Shown: positions 18,110-27,043, counted from the stretch's first letter. The stretch: 64,000 bases of DNA from Longimicrobiales bacterium (GCA_028279425.1 JANQNV010000072.1:1-64000), one strand, 5' to 3'. Made by a program: numbers and translations. The notes: generated by a model not told the origin, from the letters alone.

Positions 18110-18922
18110 ATGACGACGCATTCATGGCTTGCCTCGGCCGCATTTCTGGCCCTTTGCGCTGGTTCGCTCGCCGCGGGAGACCCCCTCGCGGCACAGAACG
18201 GCGGCAGTGCGGCCGACTCGATCACGCCGCTTCCGGAGCGCACGGGAATGTACCACGCCTACCGGCCAGGTGAGCGACTGGAGTACGATGCGCACGTCGG
18301 GATCCTCGGCGGAGTCGGGGACGCGGTTCTCGAGATTCGAGCCGACTCCCTGCGAGGCGTGCCGGTGTACAACACGCGCATGGAGCTGAGCGCTTCCGCG
18401 CTGTTCGGGACGCTCAAGGTCGACAACCTGTTTCAGTCGTGGCTCGATCCGCACACGATGCGGTCGCTGCGGTTCGAGAAGCAGCAAGACGAGCCGCGCA
18501 CGAAGACGCACGAAACGTTCGATTTCTTCATCGACGAAGGCGAGTGGCGCCGTACGGACGGGGGTGAGCAGGGGGCGTTGAACTCGGAAAACCCCCTCGA
18601 CGACGTGTCGTTCATCTATTTCGTTCGGGCCCTCCCGCTCGAGGTCGGACAGCGCTACGTGCTCGAAGACTACTACAAGGAGTCCGGTAACCCCGTGATC
18701 CTCGACGTCGTGCGGCGTGAGACCGTGAAGGTCCCGGCCGGTGAGTTCCAGACGATCGTCGTGCGCCCCACGATCCAGACGAGCGGCCTCTTCTCGGAGG
18801 GGGGCGAGGCGGAACTCTACTTCACCGACGACTCCTACCGGTTTCTCGTGATGCTGCGCTCGAAGCTGCCGCTGCTGCAGTCGCTCGAGTTCCGACTGCG
18901 GTCGTTTTCGACGGGACGCTGA
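18110..18922 (+). CDS. DUF3108 domain exported protein
   Basis: 270 residues with a signal peptide (LASAAFLALCAGSLAA, cleavage around LAAQ). The mature protein shows the DUF3108 pattern: YRPGERLEYDAHVGIL, then VDNLFQSWLDPHTMRSLRFEKQ, then a FDFFIDEGEWRR strand, then DDVSFIYFVRALPLEVG and VPAGEFQTIVVRP. It is an envelope protein of unknown function, predicted as a beta-sandwich. Divergent from the propeller lipoprotein across a 53-base gap. Confidence 0.82.
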   Translation: MTTHSWLASAAFLALCAGSLAAGDPLAAQNGGSAADSITPLPERTGMYHAYRPGERLEYDAHVGILGGVGDAVLEIRADSLRGVPVYNTRMELSASALFGTLKVDNLFQSWLDPHTMRSLRFEKQQDEPRTKTHETFDFFIDEGEWRRTDGGEQGALNSENPLDDVSFIYFVRALPLEVGQRYVLEDYYKESGNPVILDVVRRETVKVPAGEFQTIVVRPTIQTSGLFSEGGEAELYFTDDSYRFLVMLRSKLPLLQSLEFRLRSFSTGR

Positions 18923-19001
18923 CTGCGCGTCACGTCGCGGGGCTCTCGCTCGTTCTCTCCACGGTCGACGATGGTCGCATCGCCAAGGTCGAGGAGGACT
19001 C

Positions 19002-19421
19002 ATGCGGGGCATCGGGCATGGACGCATCGGGCACGGACGCATCCGGCGAACGGGAATCGGGGGGCTGCTGTTGATCCTGGCGGCGGCCTGCGGCGACGAT
19101 CTGCTGCTCGGGCCCGAGGCCGACCAGGGCGTCGAGGGCGTCGTGCTCCTCGGCCCGCAGTGTCCTGTGCAGAGCGACACCGACCCCTGTCCCGATGCGC
19201 CGTATGCGGCGTCGATCGTGGTTCTCGACCGCGACGGCGACCGCGTGACGCGCGTCGAAGCCGGCCTCGATGGTCGTTTTCGCGTGGGCCTGAAACCGGG
19301 TCGGTACACCCTGGCGCCGGTCTCCGGGAACCCCTTCCCCACGGCCTCCGACCAGGTCGTCGACGTCTCTGCTCGCGTGTGGACGAGTGTCACCGTGCAG
19401 TTCGATACGGGGATTCGGTAG
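19002..19421 (+). CDS. Small lipoprotein with carboxypeptidase-regulatory-like domain
   Basis: 139 residues. The N-terminus contains the repeated GHGRI unit, then IGGLLLILAAACG, a lipobox with Cys 30. The mature part reads YAASIVVLDRDGDRVTRVEAGLDGRFRVGLKPGRYTL, a transthyretin-like fold of the carboxypeptidase regulatory type. GAGGAGGACTC precedes the ATG. Function unknown; it is upstream of cutC with a 25-base gap. Confidence 0.68.
   Translation: MRGIGHGRIGHGRIRRTGIGGLLLILAAACGDDLLLGPEADQGVEGVVLLGPQCPVQSDTDPCPDAPYAASIVVLDRDGDRVTRVEAGLDGRFRVGLKPGRYTLAPVSGNPFPTASDQVVDVSARVWTSVTVQFDTGIR
19014..19043 (+). repeat. Two-copy 15-nt tandem repeat at a gene start
   Basis: GGGCATGGACGCATC is followed by GGGCACGGACGCATC (one mismatch), encoding the duplicated GHGRI in the n-region of the lipoprotein signal peptide. 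Confidence 0.8.
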
Positions 19422-19446
19422 CGGCGCTCTCCCGCACGGAGCCGAG

Positions 19447-20127
19447 ATGACGGCGTCGCCCACGGTGCAGGTCGAGGCCTGTGTGACGTCTCTCGACGAG
19501 GCCGTCGCCTGTGCATCGTGGGGGGCCGACCGCCTCGAACTGTGTCGCGACCTCGCCTCCGGCGGGCTGACGCCGCCGGTGTCCCTGGTCCGTGAGGTCG
19601 GTCGAGCGGTATCGGTGCCGGTCTTCGTCATGGTCCGACCCGAGGCGGGACCGTTCCGCGCGCGCAGCGGTGTGACCGACGTCATGCTCCAGCAGATCCG
19701 GGCCCTCAAGGTCGCGGGGGCCTCGGGGCTCGTCTTCGGCCTTCTCGGCCCCAATGGGGGCGTGGACCGACCGGCAGTGACCGCCTTGTGCGAGGCCGCG
19801 GGCCCTCTCGAGGTGACCTTCCATCGCGCGTTCGACGAAGTGCCCGACCCGGACCGCGACCTGGACACGTTGGCGTCTCTCGGCGTGACGAGGGTCCTGA
19901 CGGGTGGGGGCGGGGGATCGGCATGGGAGGGGCGCCACGCCCTCGCCCGCTACGTGCGGCGGGCCCGCGCGCGTCCCGGAATCCTGGCCGCGGGCGGGGT
20001 GCGCGGCGATCACGTCGTGGCCCTGGTGCGCGAGACGGGGGTCCGGGAGGTGCATGCGCGCGCCTCGGGCATCGAGGGGATCTGTGCGGCGCTCGGGCGG
20101 GATCGCCGCCCCGACGTGCCGGCGTAG
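19447..20127 (+). CDS. cutC: CutC family protein
   Basis: 226-residue TIM-barrel protein of the CutC family, historically linked to copper homeostasis although its activity is unsettled. Family signatures are VEACVTSLDEAVACASWGADRLELC, the following L-x-SGGLTPP, VPVFVMVRPEAG, VFGLLGPNGGVD, and EVTFHRAFDE, then GVTRVLTGGGG and ILAAGGV. The length is normal. ATG 19447 is used, with GGAG nearby. Cytoplasmic. Confidence 0.92.
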   Translation: MTASPTVQVEACVTSLDEAVACASWGADRLELCRDLASGGLTPPVSLVREVGRAVSVPVFVMVRPEAGPFRARSGVTDVMLQQIRALKVAGASGLVFGLLGPNGGVDRPAVTALCEAAGPLEVTFHRAFDEVPDPDRDLDTLASLGVTRVLTGGGGGSAWEGRHALARYVRRARARPGILAAGGVRGDHVVALVRETGVREVHARASGIEGICAALGRDRRPDVPA

Positions 20128-20214
20128 ACGGGCCGAGGCCTCGCAAGACGGGCCGAGCCCTCGGTGGGCGGTCCGTGCCTTCGCCCCGGTGTGGCCTCGC
20201 CGTATCTTGGGGCC

Positions 20215-20952
20215 ATGTCTCTCCCCTTCGCGCTGGGCTCATCGAACCCGGGCGATGTCCGCGACGAGGTTCGTCTCGTCCGGGCGTCGCTCGACGATCC
20301 CCCCGTGCCGGCCGACCGACTCGGTGACCTCCTGTCGCCCGAGGAGCGCCGGCGCGCGGAGAGGTTCCGGTTCGATCGGGATCGCCGGCGCTACCGGGTC
20401 TCGCGGGGGCTCCTGCGGATGCTTCTGGGCTCGCTCGTCGAGCGAGACCCGGCGTCGCTCGAGATCCTTCTCGGCGAGCACGGCAAGCCGGCGTTGGGGT
20501 CAGGACCCGTCTTCAACCTCTCCCATTCGGGCGCGTGGTGGTTGTGCGGGTACGCCGCGGAGGGGCGACTGGGCGTCGACGTCGAGTGCCACCGGGTGCT
20601 GAAGGATCTGGATTCGCTCGCACTGGACACCTTTCACGCCGACGAGGCCGCGGCGGTGCTGGACTATCCGGAAGGACTGGAGCGGCAGGGCGCGTTCTTC
20701 CGTGTGTGGAGTCGCAAGGAGTCGTTCATCAAGGCCCACGGACTCGGACTCGCCTATCCACTCGACGGCTTCATCGTCTCGGCGGCTCGAGCCCCCTCGC
20801 GAGAGCTGCTGGATATCGCCGATCCGGGAGACGACACGAGGCGGTGGACCATGCGGTCGGTGTCGTGGGAGGCGGGTCTCGAGGCGGCCGTCACCTGGGA
20901 TCGCCCCGGGGCCCGTCACAGCTGGCACCCGTTCCCCGGAGTGGGCGCTTGA
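20215..20952 (+). CDS. 4'-phosphopantetheinyl transferase (Sfp type)
   Basis: 245-residue enzyme moving phosphopantetheine from CoA to carrier-protein serines. The three Sfp motifs are visible: NLSHSGAWWLCG, GVDVECHR (Mg-binding Asp/Glu) and WSRKESFIKAHGLGL. The N-terminal LSPEERRRAERFRFDRDRRRY is also typical. ATG 20215 is chosen for alignment. A TATCTT box ends 8 bases before the ATG, so transcription could start almost at the codon. No polyketide or peptide synthetase lies nearby, so its carrier target is elsewhere. Confidence 0.92.
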   Translation: MSLPFALGSSNPGDVRDEVRLVRASLDDPPVPADRLGDLLSPEERRRAERFRFDRDRRRYRVSRGLLRMLLGSLVERDPASLEILLGEHGKPALGSGPVFNLSHSGAWWLCGYAAEGRLGVDVECHRVLKDLDSLALDTFHADEAAAVLDYPEGLERQGAFFRVWSRKESFIKAHGLGLAYPLDGFIVSAARAPSRELLDIADPGDDTRRWTMRSVSWEAGLEAAVTWDRPGARHSWHPFPGVGA

Positions 20953-21007
20953 TCTCCCGGCCGACCGCCCGGTAGCTTCACGCGTCTCTCCAGCCGCGAG
21001 TGTTGTC

Positions 21008-22201
21008 GTGCCGCACCCCTCGGTATCCCCTGCCGAACCTCAGAGTACCGCCCACTCGTCGAGCACCGCCGACTCCTCGAGCACCGCGGAGCGCGAGCTC
21101 CGGCAGGCGCAGCGCATGCAGGTCATCGGACAGATGGTGAGCGGCGTCGCCCACGATCTCGCCAACATCCTCACGGCGATTCGGGGCTTCGCCGAACTCG
21201 CGACGGAAGACGCCCCCGAGTCGACCCGCGCCGTGATCCGTGAGATCCAGGACACCGCCGACCGAGGCACCGCGCTCGCCCGCAAGCTCCTGGCAGTGGG
21301 ACGGGGGCGGAACACACGGGCGTCGTCGCTCGATCTGAACGAATGTGTGGGCGAGGTCGAGACGCTCTTGCGGCGGGTCGTGGGGCCGGATCTCGAGATT
21401 CGTACCGATCTCGACCCCGAGGTTCCGAGGATCAACGCCGTCGTCAGCGACATCGAGATGGTGCTCCTGAACCTCGCGCTCAACGCGCGCGATGCCGTGG
21501 AGGGTGCGGGGTGGATCGAAATCCGCACCTGGCCCGAGCCGGCTTCGGCCGACGAGGATTGGGGTCACGTCGTGTTGTCGGTCGCCGACTCCGGCGTCGG
21601 AATGGACGGTCCCACCCTCGATCGGGTGTTCGAACCGTTCTTTACCACGAAGGAGGAAGGGGTCGGCACCGGCCTGGGTCTGGCCGTGGTTGCCGACGTG
21701 ATCCGTGACCTCGGGGGACACGTATCGGTGTCGAGCGCGCCCGGGCAGGGCACCACCTTCACGATTCGGATTCCCGCGCCCGACGACGTGGCGGCGGTGA
21801 CGGTGCCCGCTCCCCGGCAGCCCGTCGCGGGAGGTTCGGAAACCCTCCTCTTGTGCGATGACGATCCCGGGATCGTACGAATGCTCGCCTCGACACTCCG
21901 GCGGGTCGGCTACTCCGTGATCGAAACGCACGGACCGCACCAGGCGATCGCGGCGTTCCACGAGTGCGACGGCGCGGTCGATCTGCTCGTGAGCGACGTG
22001 ATGATGCCCGATCTGACCGGAGCCGAACTCCTCGCCCAGCTTCGGATGGGGCAGCCCCGCTTGCGCGCGGTCCTCCTCACGGGCTACACGCAGGACGGTC
22101 TCGAGGCGCAGGGGATCGGCCTCGGCGAGGGCCGCGTGCTCCAGAAGCCCTTCGCCCCCGAGGACCTCCGTCGTACCGTGCGAGAGGTGCTCGACGGGTG
22201 A
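21008..22201 (+). CDS. Hybrid histidine kinase (HisKA-HATPase-REC), no sensor domain
   Basis: 397 residues. A Ser/Thr-rich lead of ~35 residues is followed by HisKA with the H-box SGVAHDLANILTAIRGF. HATPase shows N-box LNLALNARDAV, DSGVGM and EGVGTGLGL. A receiver (~277-395) has CDDDPGI, SDVMMPDLTG, LLTGYT and LQKPFAPEDL, so all receiver residues are present. No PAS or membrane segment, so its input must come from a partner, perhaps the overlapping gene downstream. GTG 21008 keeps HisKA intact; the first in-frame ATG (21116) would cut it. Confidence 0.85.
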   Translation: MPHPSVSPAEPQSTAHSSSTADSSSTAERELRQAQRMQVIGQMVSGVAHDLANILTAIRGFAELATEDAPESTRAVIREIQDTADRGTALARKLLAVGRGRNTRASSLDLNECVGEVETLLRRVVGPDLEIRTDLDPEVPRINAVVSDIEMVLLNLALNARDAVEGAGWIEIRTWPEPASADEDWGHVVLSVADSGVGMDGPTLDRVFEPFFTTKEEGVGTGLGLAVVADVIRDLGGHVSVSSAPGQGTTFTIRIPAPDDVAAVTVPAPRQPVAGGSETLLLCDDDPGIVRMLASTLRRVGYSVIETHGPHQAIAAFHECDGAVDLLVSDVMMPDLTGAELLAQLRMGQPRLRAVLLTGYTQDGLEAQGIGLGEGRVLQKPFAPEDLRRTVREVLDG

Positions 22202-23979
22202 AGCCGGCCGAAGCCTACCGCACCCTGTACGGCCGCTCGCCGATCCCTCTCGTGACGGTGCGCGAGGATGGGCGTATCGCCGATGCCAACCCGGCCTTCT
22301 GCCGGGCGGCCCGAATGAACCGCGACGAGCTCGTGGGGTCTGCCTTCGTCGATCAACTCGCGCCGGCCGATCGCGGCGGGAGTCGCGTGTACCTGCGGCA
22401 ATCGCTCGACAAGGGTGTGGCGGAGTGGCCTGTCTCGCTGGTGGGGTCCCCGGCCGTGCGTTGGACTCTGCGTTCGGTCGCTTTCCTCGATGAGGTGGCC
22501 GTCATGATGCTCTGGACGCCTCCCGTGCACGACGTGCCGCGGAGCCTGGTGCCCGCGCTGGCGGCCTTGGTCAAGCGCCTCCCGGGGCAGGCCGTGGTTC
22601 TGCTGTCGGAAGACCTGTGGGTGCTGGGGTCTTGGGGGATGGCTGCGGTCGGTGGGCGAGACGACACCGAGGCCCTGGGGCGGCATCTGTCGAAGCTCGT
22701 CGAGTTCGAGGGCCTCGGTCTGGACGGCCTGTCGACGGCCCTCGCCGGCGAGTTGCCGTGGAACGGGGCCTTCGCCGTGCTTCGCGACGGCGACGATGGC
22801 GCCGCCTGTGTCGGGGATCTGATCCCCGCTCGGGTCGTCGGAGGGGGACGCCAGGGCGCGGGGTTCCTGGTCATCCGCCCGGCCGAAGACCAGGCGGCCG
22901 AGGGTGGAGAACGTCAGCGCGTGAGACGCCTCGCGCGCGTGGGCGACTTCACCGTGCATCTCGTCGAGGGCCTGAGAGATCGGGTGCGGCGACTCACCAG
23001 TGCGGAGTCGGCCGGTGTCGCGCAGGCCCGCTTCCGGCTCGAGATGGAGTCGCTCGAGAATCGGCTCGGCCACTTCACGGAAGGGGTGCGAAGCGAGGGA
23101 GCCACCTCACTCGGTGTGCTGGTGGACTCGATGCGGGAGCGCTGGGCTCCGTTTCTGAGCGATCAGGGGATCCAGCTCGTGCTCCCGGCGCTCGAGGACC
23201 AGCGCGACACCCCGGTGGCCTTGCCGGAAGAGGTGGCGACGGCCGTACTGGACGAGTTGATCGAAAACGCGCGCATCGCCGTCGAAGAGAGCGAAGACCC
23301 TCGAATCGTCGTTCACGCGGACGGGGAGGGGGCCATCGTCACGGTGCGTGTCGAAGACTCGGGCCCCGGTGTGCCCCGCGCGCATCAGGACGCGCTGTTC
23401 GAGCCCTTCTACTCGAGGTGGGAGGGGCGCCTCGGCCTGGGGTTGTCGGTGGCTCGCGCCCAGGTGGAGCTGCGCGGGGGCCGCCTCGAGGTGTCGGAGG
23501 GTCAGCTGGGCGGAGGGAGCTTCGTCGTCGCGCTCCCCAAAGACGCCTCGCGCGATGCGACGCCCGAGCGGCCGACGCGCGAGGCGCAGCTGCGACCTCA
23601 GCTGGCCGGCCGCAGTGTGCTCGTTCTCGAAGAAGCCGAAGACGTGCGAACGGCGCTGGTGCGGATCCTGCAGACGGTGGGTATGGAGGTGCGGGAGGCG
23701 TGGAGTGGTCGGAGTGCGATTTCGGATCTGGTGCAGCGAGGCGGGACCGACCTCGCCGTGTGTTGCTTCACCGGAGACGAGGCGGCTGCACTTCGGTTCG
23801 TGTCGGACCTGCGCGATGCGGATCCCGATCTGGCGCGACGGACGGTCGTCGTGACCGACGCGGCGTCGGTCGACCAGAGGCGAGAACAGGAGGCCCGTCT
23901 CGAGTGTCCTGTGCTCGCGCGACCGATCGTCGTGGAGCGTTTGCTGGAGCGTCTCGAGGCGATCGCCTCGAGGGGGTGA
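22198..23979 (+). CDS. PAS-containing pseudo-histidine kinase with degenerate receiver
   Basis: 593 residues. A PAS domain lies at ~1-105 (IPLVTVREDGRIADANPAFC) and a GAF/PAS-like middle at ~115-230. A DHp-like helix LARVGDFTVHLVEGLRDRV carries Glu (E257) where the phospho-accepting His aligns. HATPase motifs persist (N357 in DELIENARIAV, D387 in EDSGPGVP, RLGLGLSVA). The receiver-like tail has EEAED instead of the acidic pair and VCCF instead of the phospho-Asp. It probably acts as a sensor or allosteric partner of the kinase it overlaps (GTGA overlap at 22198-22201), rather than as a kinase itself. Convergent with fliW, 6 bases apart. Confidence 0.78.
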   Translation: MKPAEAYRTLYGRSPIPLVTVREDGRIADANPAFCRAARMNRDELVGSAFVDQLAPADRGGSRVYLRQSLDKGVAEWPVSLVGSPAVRWTLRSVAFLDEVAVMMLWTPPVHDVPRSLVPALAALVKRLPGQAVVLLSEDLWVLGSWGMAAVGGRDDTEALGRHLSKLVEFEGLGLDGLSTALAGELPWNGAFAVLRDGDDGAACVGDLIPARVVGGGRQGAGFLVIRPAEDQAAEGGERQRVRRLARVGDFTVHLVEGLRDRVRRLTSAESAGVAQARFRLEMESLENRLGHFTEGVRSEGATSLGVLVDSMRERWAPFLSDQGIQLVLPALEDQRDTPVALPEEVATAVLDELIENARIAVEESEDPRIVVHADGEGAIVTVRVEDSGPGVPRAHQDALFEPFYSRWEGRLGLGLSVARAQVELRGGRLEVSEGQLGGGSFVVALPKDASRDATPERPTREAQLRPQLAGRSVLVLEEAEDVRTALVRILQTVGMEVREAWSGRSAISDLVQRGGTDLAVCCFTGDEAAALRFVSDLRDADPDLARRTVVVTDAASVDQRREQEARLECPVLARPIVVERLLERLEAIASRG

Positions 23980-23985
23980 AGCCGC

Positions 23986-24435
23986 TCAGGCCCCTGCTAC
24001 GGCGGGGCGGAATGGAGTCCGGACGCCGGGTGCGTCGCTGCGCACGAACTGCACGCCGAGACCGGCTTCGAGATTCAGCGCCACCGGGCCCTGCAGATTC
24101 GCGGTCCACATCTCGCCCGCCTTCCGGGGAACGGTGGCGATCGCAAGCACGGCCACCTGGTTGGGCTGCGTGACGCGGAGTATCTCCGCCTCCTGCGCGG
24201 GTACGTCGACGCTGTATCCCTCGATGACCTGGAACGGGTCTACGAGCACGAAGGCGAGCGGAGCGTGCTCTTCGGATTTGAGCCAGTAGAACCCGGGCAC
24301 GTCGGCGGCCTCCAAACGATACGTCTGGGTGTCGGGGAAGCCGAGTAGACCGGCCGGGAACCGAACGAGCTGACCCGCCTCCGCCCCGTCGGAGGGATCG
24401 CGGGGTGGGGAGGGGAGCGGTAGGACAGCGCTCAT
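23986..24435 (-). CDS. fliW: Flagellar assembly factor FliW
   Basis: 149-residue FliW, the protein that binds CsrA and flagellin and relieves CsrA repression of flagellin translation. Signatures are RFPAGLLGFPDTQTYRLEAA, FYWLKSEEHAPLAFVLVDP, and later LAIATVPRKAGEMWTANLQGPVALN. Its ATG overlaps the flgL stop (ATGA), so both are made from the sigma-28 promoter at 25376-25402. Together with csrA (55123) and the hairpin-bearing fliC leader it closes a known regulatory loop. Confidence 0.95.
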   Translation of the reverse strand: MSAVLPLPSPPRDPSDGAEAGQLVRFPAGLLGFPDTQTYRLEAADVPGFYWLKSEEHAPLAFVLVDPFQVIEGYSVDVPAQEAEILRVTQPNQVAVLAIATVPRKAGEMWTANLQGPVALNLEAGLGVQFVRSDAPGVRTPFRPAVAGA

Positions 24436-25316
24436 CGCAGGTAGTTCGTCAGGGTGGCGTCGAGGATCCGGCTCGTCGAGAGGAGCGCGGCCTGGTAGGA
24501 TGCCTGGCGGTTGACCAGAACGGTGACGGCTTCTTCCATCTCAACGTCCATCAGATCGGAGCGGAGGTTGCGGAGGTTGAGGTCGAGGGACTCCACGTTG
24601 GCCTCGGCCACATCCAATCTCACCTGGCGGGCGCCAACTTCGCCGACGTATCCCTGCACGCTCGTGTGGGCGGCGTCGAGGCGGTCGGTGGCGGTGCCGA
24701 TTCCGTCGGTATCATTGGCGCGCAATGCAACCGAGAGGGCTTCGATCGAGGCGAGAACGTCGGTGTCGACGAAGATGGTTCCGGCGCCGTGCGCACCCTG
24801 CATGATGCTTCCCGCTCCGACCTCGTACGAGGGGGACTCGCGGGTCGGCGCGGCAGGATCTTCGGCGCCGGTCACGGCATCGAGAGGGGCGCGGTCCGGG
24901 TAGAGTCCGCCGAAGACGTAGGCGCCTCCGGACTGCGTATTGGCGATCTGGATCGCCTGGAGCCGCAACTCGTCGACTTCGTCGGCCGTGACCGAACGCG
25001 TCTGTGCGTTGGCGGTGGCTCCCGCCTGACCGTAGGCGAGCTCTCGTGCGCGCTCCAGGAGACCTGAGATCTGATCGAGCGCCGTCTCTTCGACGGAGAG
25101 GCGCTCCCGGGCGGCCGAGATGTTGCGCCCGTACTGGGTCAACGCGCGCAGGTCCGAATCCGTGGCGAGCACGCGTGTGGCGGTGGCCGGGTCCTCGGAA
25201 GGCCGGTCGATCCGCTGCCCTGTCGAGACACGCTTCTGCGCCGCAGCCACATCCGACATCCCTGTCCGGACGGTGCCGAGGCTACGCATGAGGCTCAGAT
25301 TGTTGGTGATCCGCAC
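24432..25316 (-). CDS. flgL: Flagellar hook-associated protein 3 (hook-filament junction)
   Basis: 294-residue FlgL that joins the hook, via FlgK, to the filament. It has the flagellin-like N-terminal coil (RITNNLSLMRSLGTVRTG, then QKRVSTGQRIDRPSEDP) and the C-terminal helix EMEEAVTVLVNRQASYQAALLSTSRI. The central domain is about 150 residues. GTG 25316 has GGAG 9 bases upstream. Placing flgL with fliW, away from flgK, is notable. Exported through the flagellar type III system. Confidence 0.95.
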   Translation of the reverse strand: MRITNNLSLMRSLGTVRTGMSDVAAAQKRVSTGQRIDRPSEDPATATRVLATDSDLRALTQYGRNISAARERLSVEETALDQISGLLERARELAYGQAGATANAQTRSVTADEVDELRLQAIQIANTQSGGAYVFGGLYPDRAPLDAVTGAEDPAAPTRESPSYEVGAGSIMQGAHGAGTIFVDTDVLASIEALSVALRANDTDGIGTATDRLDAAHTSVQGYVGEVGARQVRLDVAEANVESLDLNLRNLRSDLMDVEMEEAVTVLVNRQASYQAALLSTSRILDATLTNYLR

Positions 25317-25375
25317 CTGGTCTTTCTCCGCGTCGAGTTGAGTACGGACGTACCGACTCGTAGTCTACCGTCGTA

Positions 25376-25402
25376 GTTTCGGCTCGCCCTGTACCAACTT
25401 GA
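25376..25402 (-). promoter_or_regulatory. Sigma-28 (FliA) promoter of flgL-fliW
   Basis: Minus-strand TCAA-N15-GCCGAAAC, about 60 bases upstream of the flgL GTG. It matches TAAA-N15-GCCGATAA at 3/4 and 6/8 positions. It lies in the 114-base divergent gap shared with the NtrC-type gene. Confidence 0.65.
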
Positions 25403-25430
25403 GCCGTCTCTCACCCGAAACGGACGACTG

Positions 25431-26786
25431 ATGGCGCGAATTCTGTGTGTCGATGACGAGGCCGGTGCGCTCGATATCCTCAAGGAGACCTTGCGCCAGG
25501 CTGGACACGAGCCCGTGGGGGTTCGAAACGTCGACGCCGCCATGGCCGTTCTGGGGCGTGGAGGCATCGATCTCGTTCTGTCCGACTATCGGATGCCGGA
25601 GACGTCGGGGCTCGAGTTTCTCGGTCGAATCCAGGAGGAGGGGCTCGACGTTCCGCTGGTGATGATCACGGGTCACGCATCGGTGGGCCATGCGGTGACG
25701 GCCATGAAGGCGGGGGCCATCGACTACGTCACGAAGCCGGTCCGCGCGGGCCAGCTCGAACTGGTGGTGGAGCAGGCGCTGGAGCTGGTTCGGCTCCGCC
25801 GCCAGAACCAGGCGCTACGCAGTGAGGTCTCCGAACTCCGGGCCGGCAACGAGCTGGTCGGAGAGAGCCCTTCCTTCCAGAAGCTGCTCGATGTGATCCG
25901 CGCGGCGGCGCCCACGCGCGCGAGCGTGTTGCTGCAAGGCGAGTCCGGGACCGGCAAGGAGCTGCTGGCGCGCACGATCCACAACATGAGCGGACGCGAC
26001 GACGGAGCGTTCATCACCGTCAACTGCGCCGCCATGCCGGAGCACCTGGTCGAGAGCATTCTCTTCGGACACGAGAAGGGGGCCTTCACCGGCGCGGTGA
26101 AGCAGGCGAAGGGGGCCTTCGAGCGCGCGAACCGCGGCACGCTCCTGCTCGACGAGATTTCGGAGATGCGGCTCGACCTGCAGGCGAAACTCCTTCGAGC
26201 CCTTCAGGAAAACGAGTTCGAGCGCGTGGGTGGTGCCTCGCCCGTGCGCGTCGACGTACGCGTGATCGCGACGACGAATCGCGACCTCCCCGTCGAGGTC
26301 GACGAAGGCCGCTTCCGTCAGGACCTGTACTATCGCCTCAACGTCCTGCCGATGCGGGTGCCGGCGCTGCGCGAACGGGTCGACGACATTCCGCGGCTCG
26401 CCCAACACTTCGCCCGCAAGGTCGCCCGCGAGCTGCAGCGGCCCGTGCCCGGCTTCACGCCGGACGCCATCGAACGGCTGCGTACCTATCGGTGGCCGGG
26501 CAACGTGCGCGAGCTCGCGCATGCCGTCGAACGAGCGGTCATCCTGTCTCAGGGCGACGACCTCGGTCCCGAGGCCTTCGATCTGCTCGACGGTGCTCCG
26601 GCCGGCGGGCTCGGGGCCGGAGTGCCCGAGGGGGCCGTGGTCCTGCAGAGCCTCCGGGTGGACGATGCGGAGGCGGCGCTGATCGAGGCGGCGCTCGATC
26701 GAACGGAGGGGAATCGCACGAAGGCGGCGGGGCTGTTGGGAATGAGTGTGCGAACCCTTCGTTCCAAGCTGAATCGCGCCGACTGA
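25431..26786 (+). CDS. Sigma-54-dependent NtrC-family response regulator (flagellar activator)
   Basis: 451 residues: receiver (CVDDE, D50-region LVLSDYRMPETSG, VMITGH, TKPV), then AAA+ domain with Walker A GESGTGKE, the sigma-54 contact loop GAFTGA, Walker B LLLDEI, arginine region and RWPGNVREL, then a Fis-type helix-turn-helix (NRTKAAGLLGMSVRTLRSKL). All catalytic and contact residues are present. Its position at the head of the locus, plus sigma-54 promoters before flgB, fliL and flgF, makes it the likely FlrC/FleR-like activator of middle flagellar genes. The cognate kinase may be one of those at 21-24 kb (inference). Confidence 0.93.
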   Translation: MARILCVDDEAGALDILKETLRQAGHEPVGVRNVDAAMAVLGRGGIDLVLSDYRMPETSGLEFLGRIQEEGLDVPLVMITGHASVGHAVTAMKAGAIDYVTKPVRAGQLELVVEQALELVRLRRQNQALRSEVSELRAGNELVGESPSFQKLLDVIRAAAPTRASVLLQGESGTGKELLARTIHNMSGRDDGAFITVNCAAMPEHLVESILFGHEKGAFTGAVKQAKGAFERANRGTLLLDEISEMRLDLQAKLLRALQENEFERVGGASPVRVDVRVIATTNRDLPVEVDEGRFRQDLYYRLNVLPMRVPALRERVDDIPRLAQHFARKVARELQRPVPGFTPDAIERLRTYRWPGNVRELAHAVERAVILSQGDDLGPEAFDLLDGAPAGGLGAGVPEGAVVLQSLRVDDAEAALIEAALDRTEGNRTKAAGLLGMSVRTLRSKLNRAD

Positions 26787-26820
26787 CCCCGGTCGGCCCT
26801 GGTCGCCGGGGCCGCGCGAG

Positions 26821-26977
26821 CCGGAGAATTCGTCCGGGTTCGGCCCGGCAGAACCTTCCCCTCGGTCGTTTCGTGCCGCCCCCTCCAGACGGGTCGCATC
26901 GACCTCAGGGCCGCCCCCTCCGGGCGAGTCGTCGCCGTGGCCAATCCGCGTAAGCGATTGATGTAGTGCGTTTTGCG
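26821..26977. promoter_or_regulatory. Bipartite conserved non-coding element, copy A (upstream of flgB)
   Basis: In the 290-base gap before flgB, a 39-nt block (26821-26859, containing hairpin CCGGG-TTCGG-CCCGG) and a 28-nt block (26950-26977, GTAAG...AGTGCGTT) each recur in the gap before fliL (37926-37964 and 38020-38047). 33 of 40 and 23 of 28 aligned columns match. Both blocks lie upstream of the sigma-54 promoter, so they could be activator-binding (enhancer) sites. Confidence 0.6.
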
Positions 26978-27027
26978 ACGCCGGAGTGTCACGCCGCGAG
27001 CTTCGCTGCGGCGAGGCGACGACGTCG

Positions 27028-27043
27028 TGGAACGGCCGTTGCT
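27028..27043 (+). promoter_or_regulatory. Sigma-54 promoter of the flgB operon
   Basis: TGGAACG-GCCG-TTGCT has the invariant GG and GC separated by 10 bases and differs from TGGCACG-N4-TTGCW at one position. The flgB ATG lies 34 bases downstream. Confidence 0.8.

Noticed and set aside
20126-20163. Short direct repeat GACGGGCCGAG between cutC and the PPTase gene
   Set aside because: Two imperfect copies in a GC-rich gap; likely chance or a weak terminator, with no supporting context.
26821-26977. Cyclic-di-GMP riboswitch upstream of flgB
   Set aside because: The conserved blocks share none of the GEMM core sequences, and they lie upstream of the sigma-54 start site, so would not be in that transcript.
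26987-27002. TGTCACG-N4-GAGCT as a second sigma-54 promoter of flgB
   Set aside because: The essential GG is GT and the -12 TT is missing; the site at 27028 is far better.
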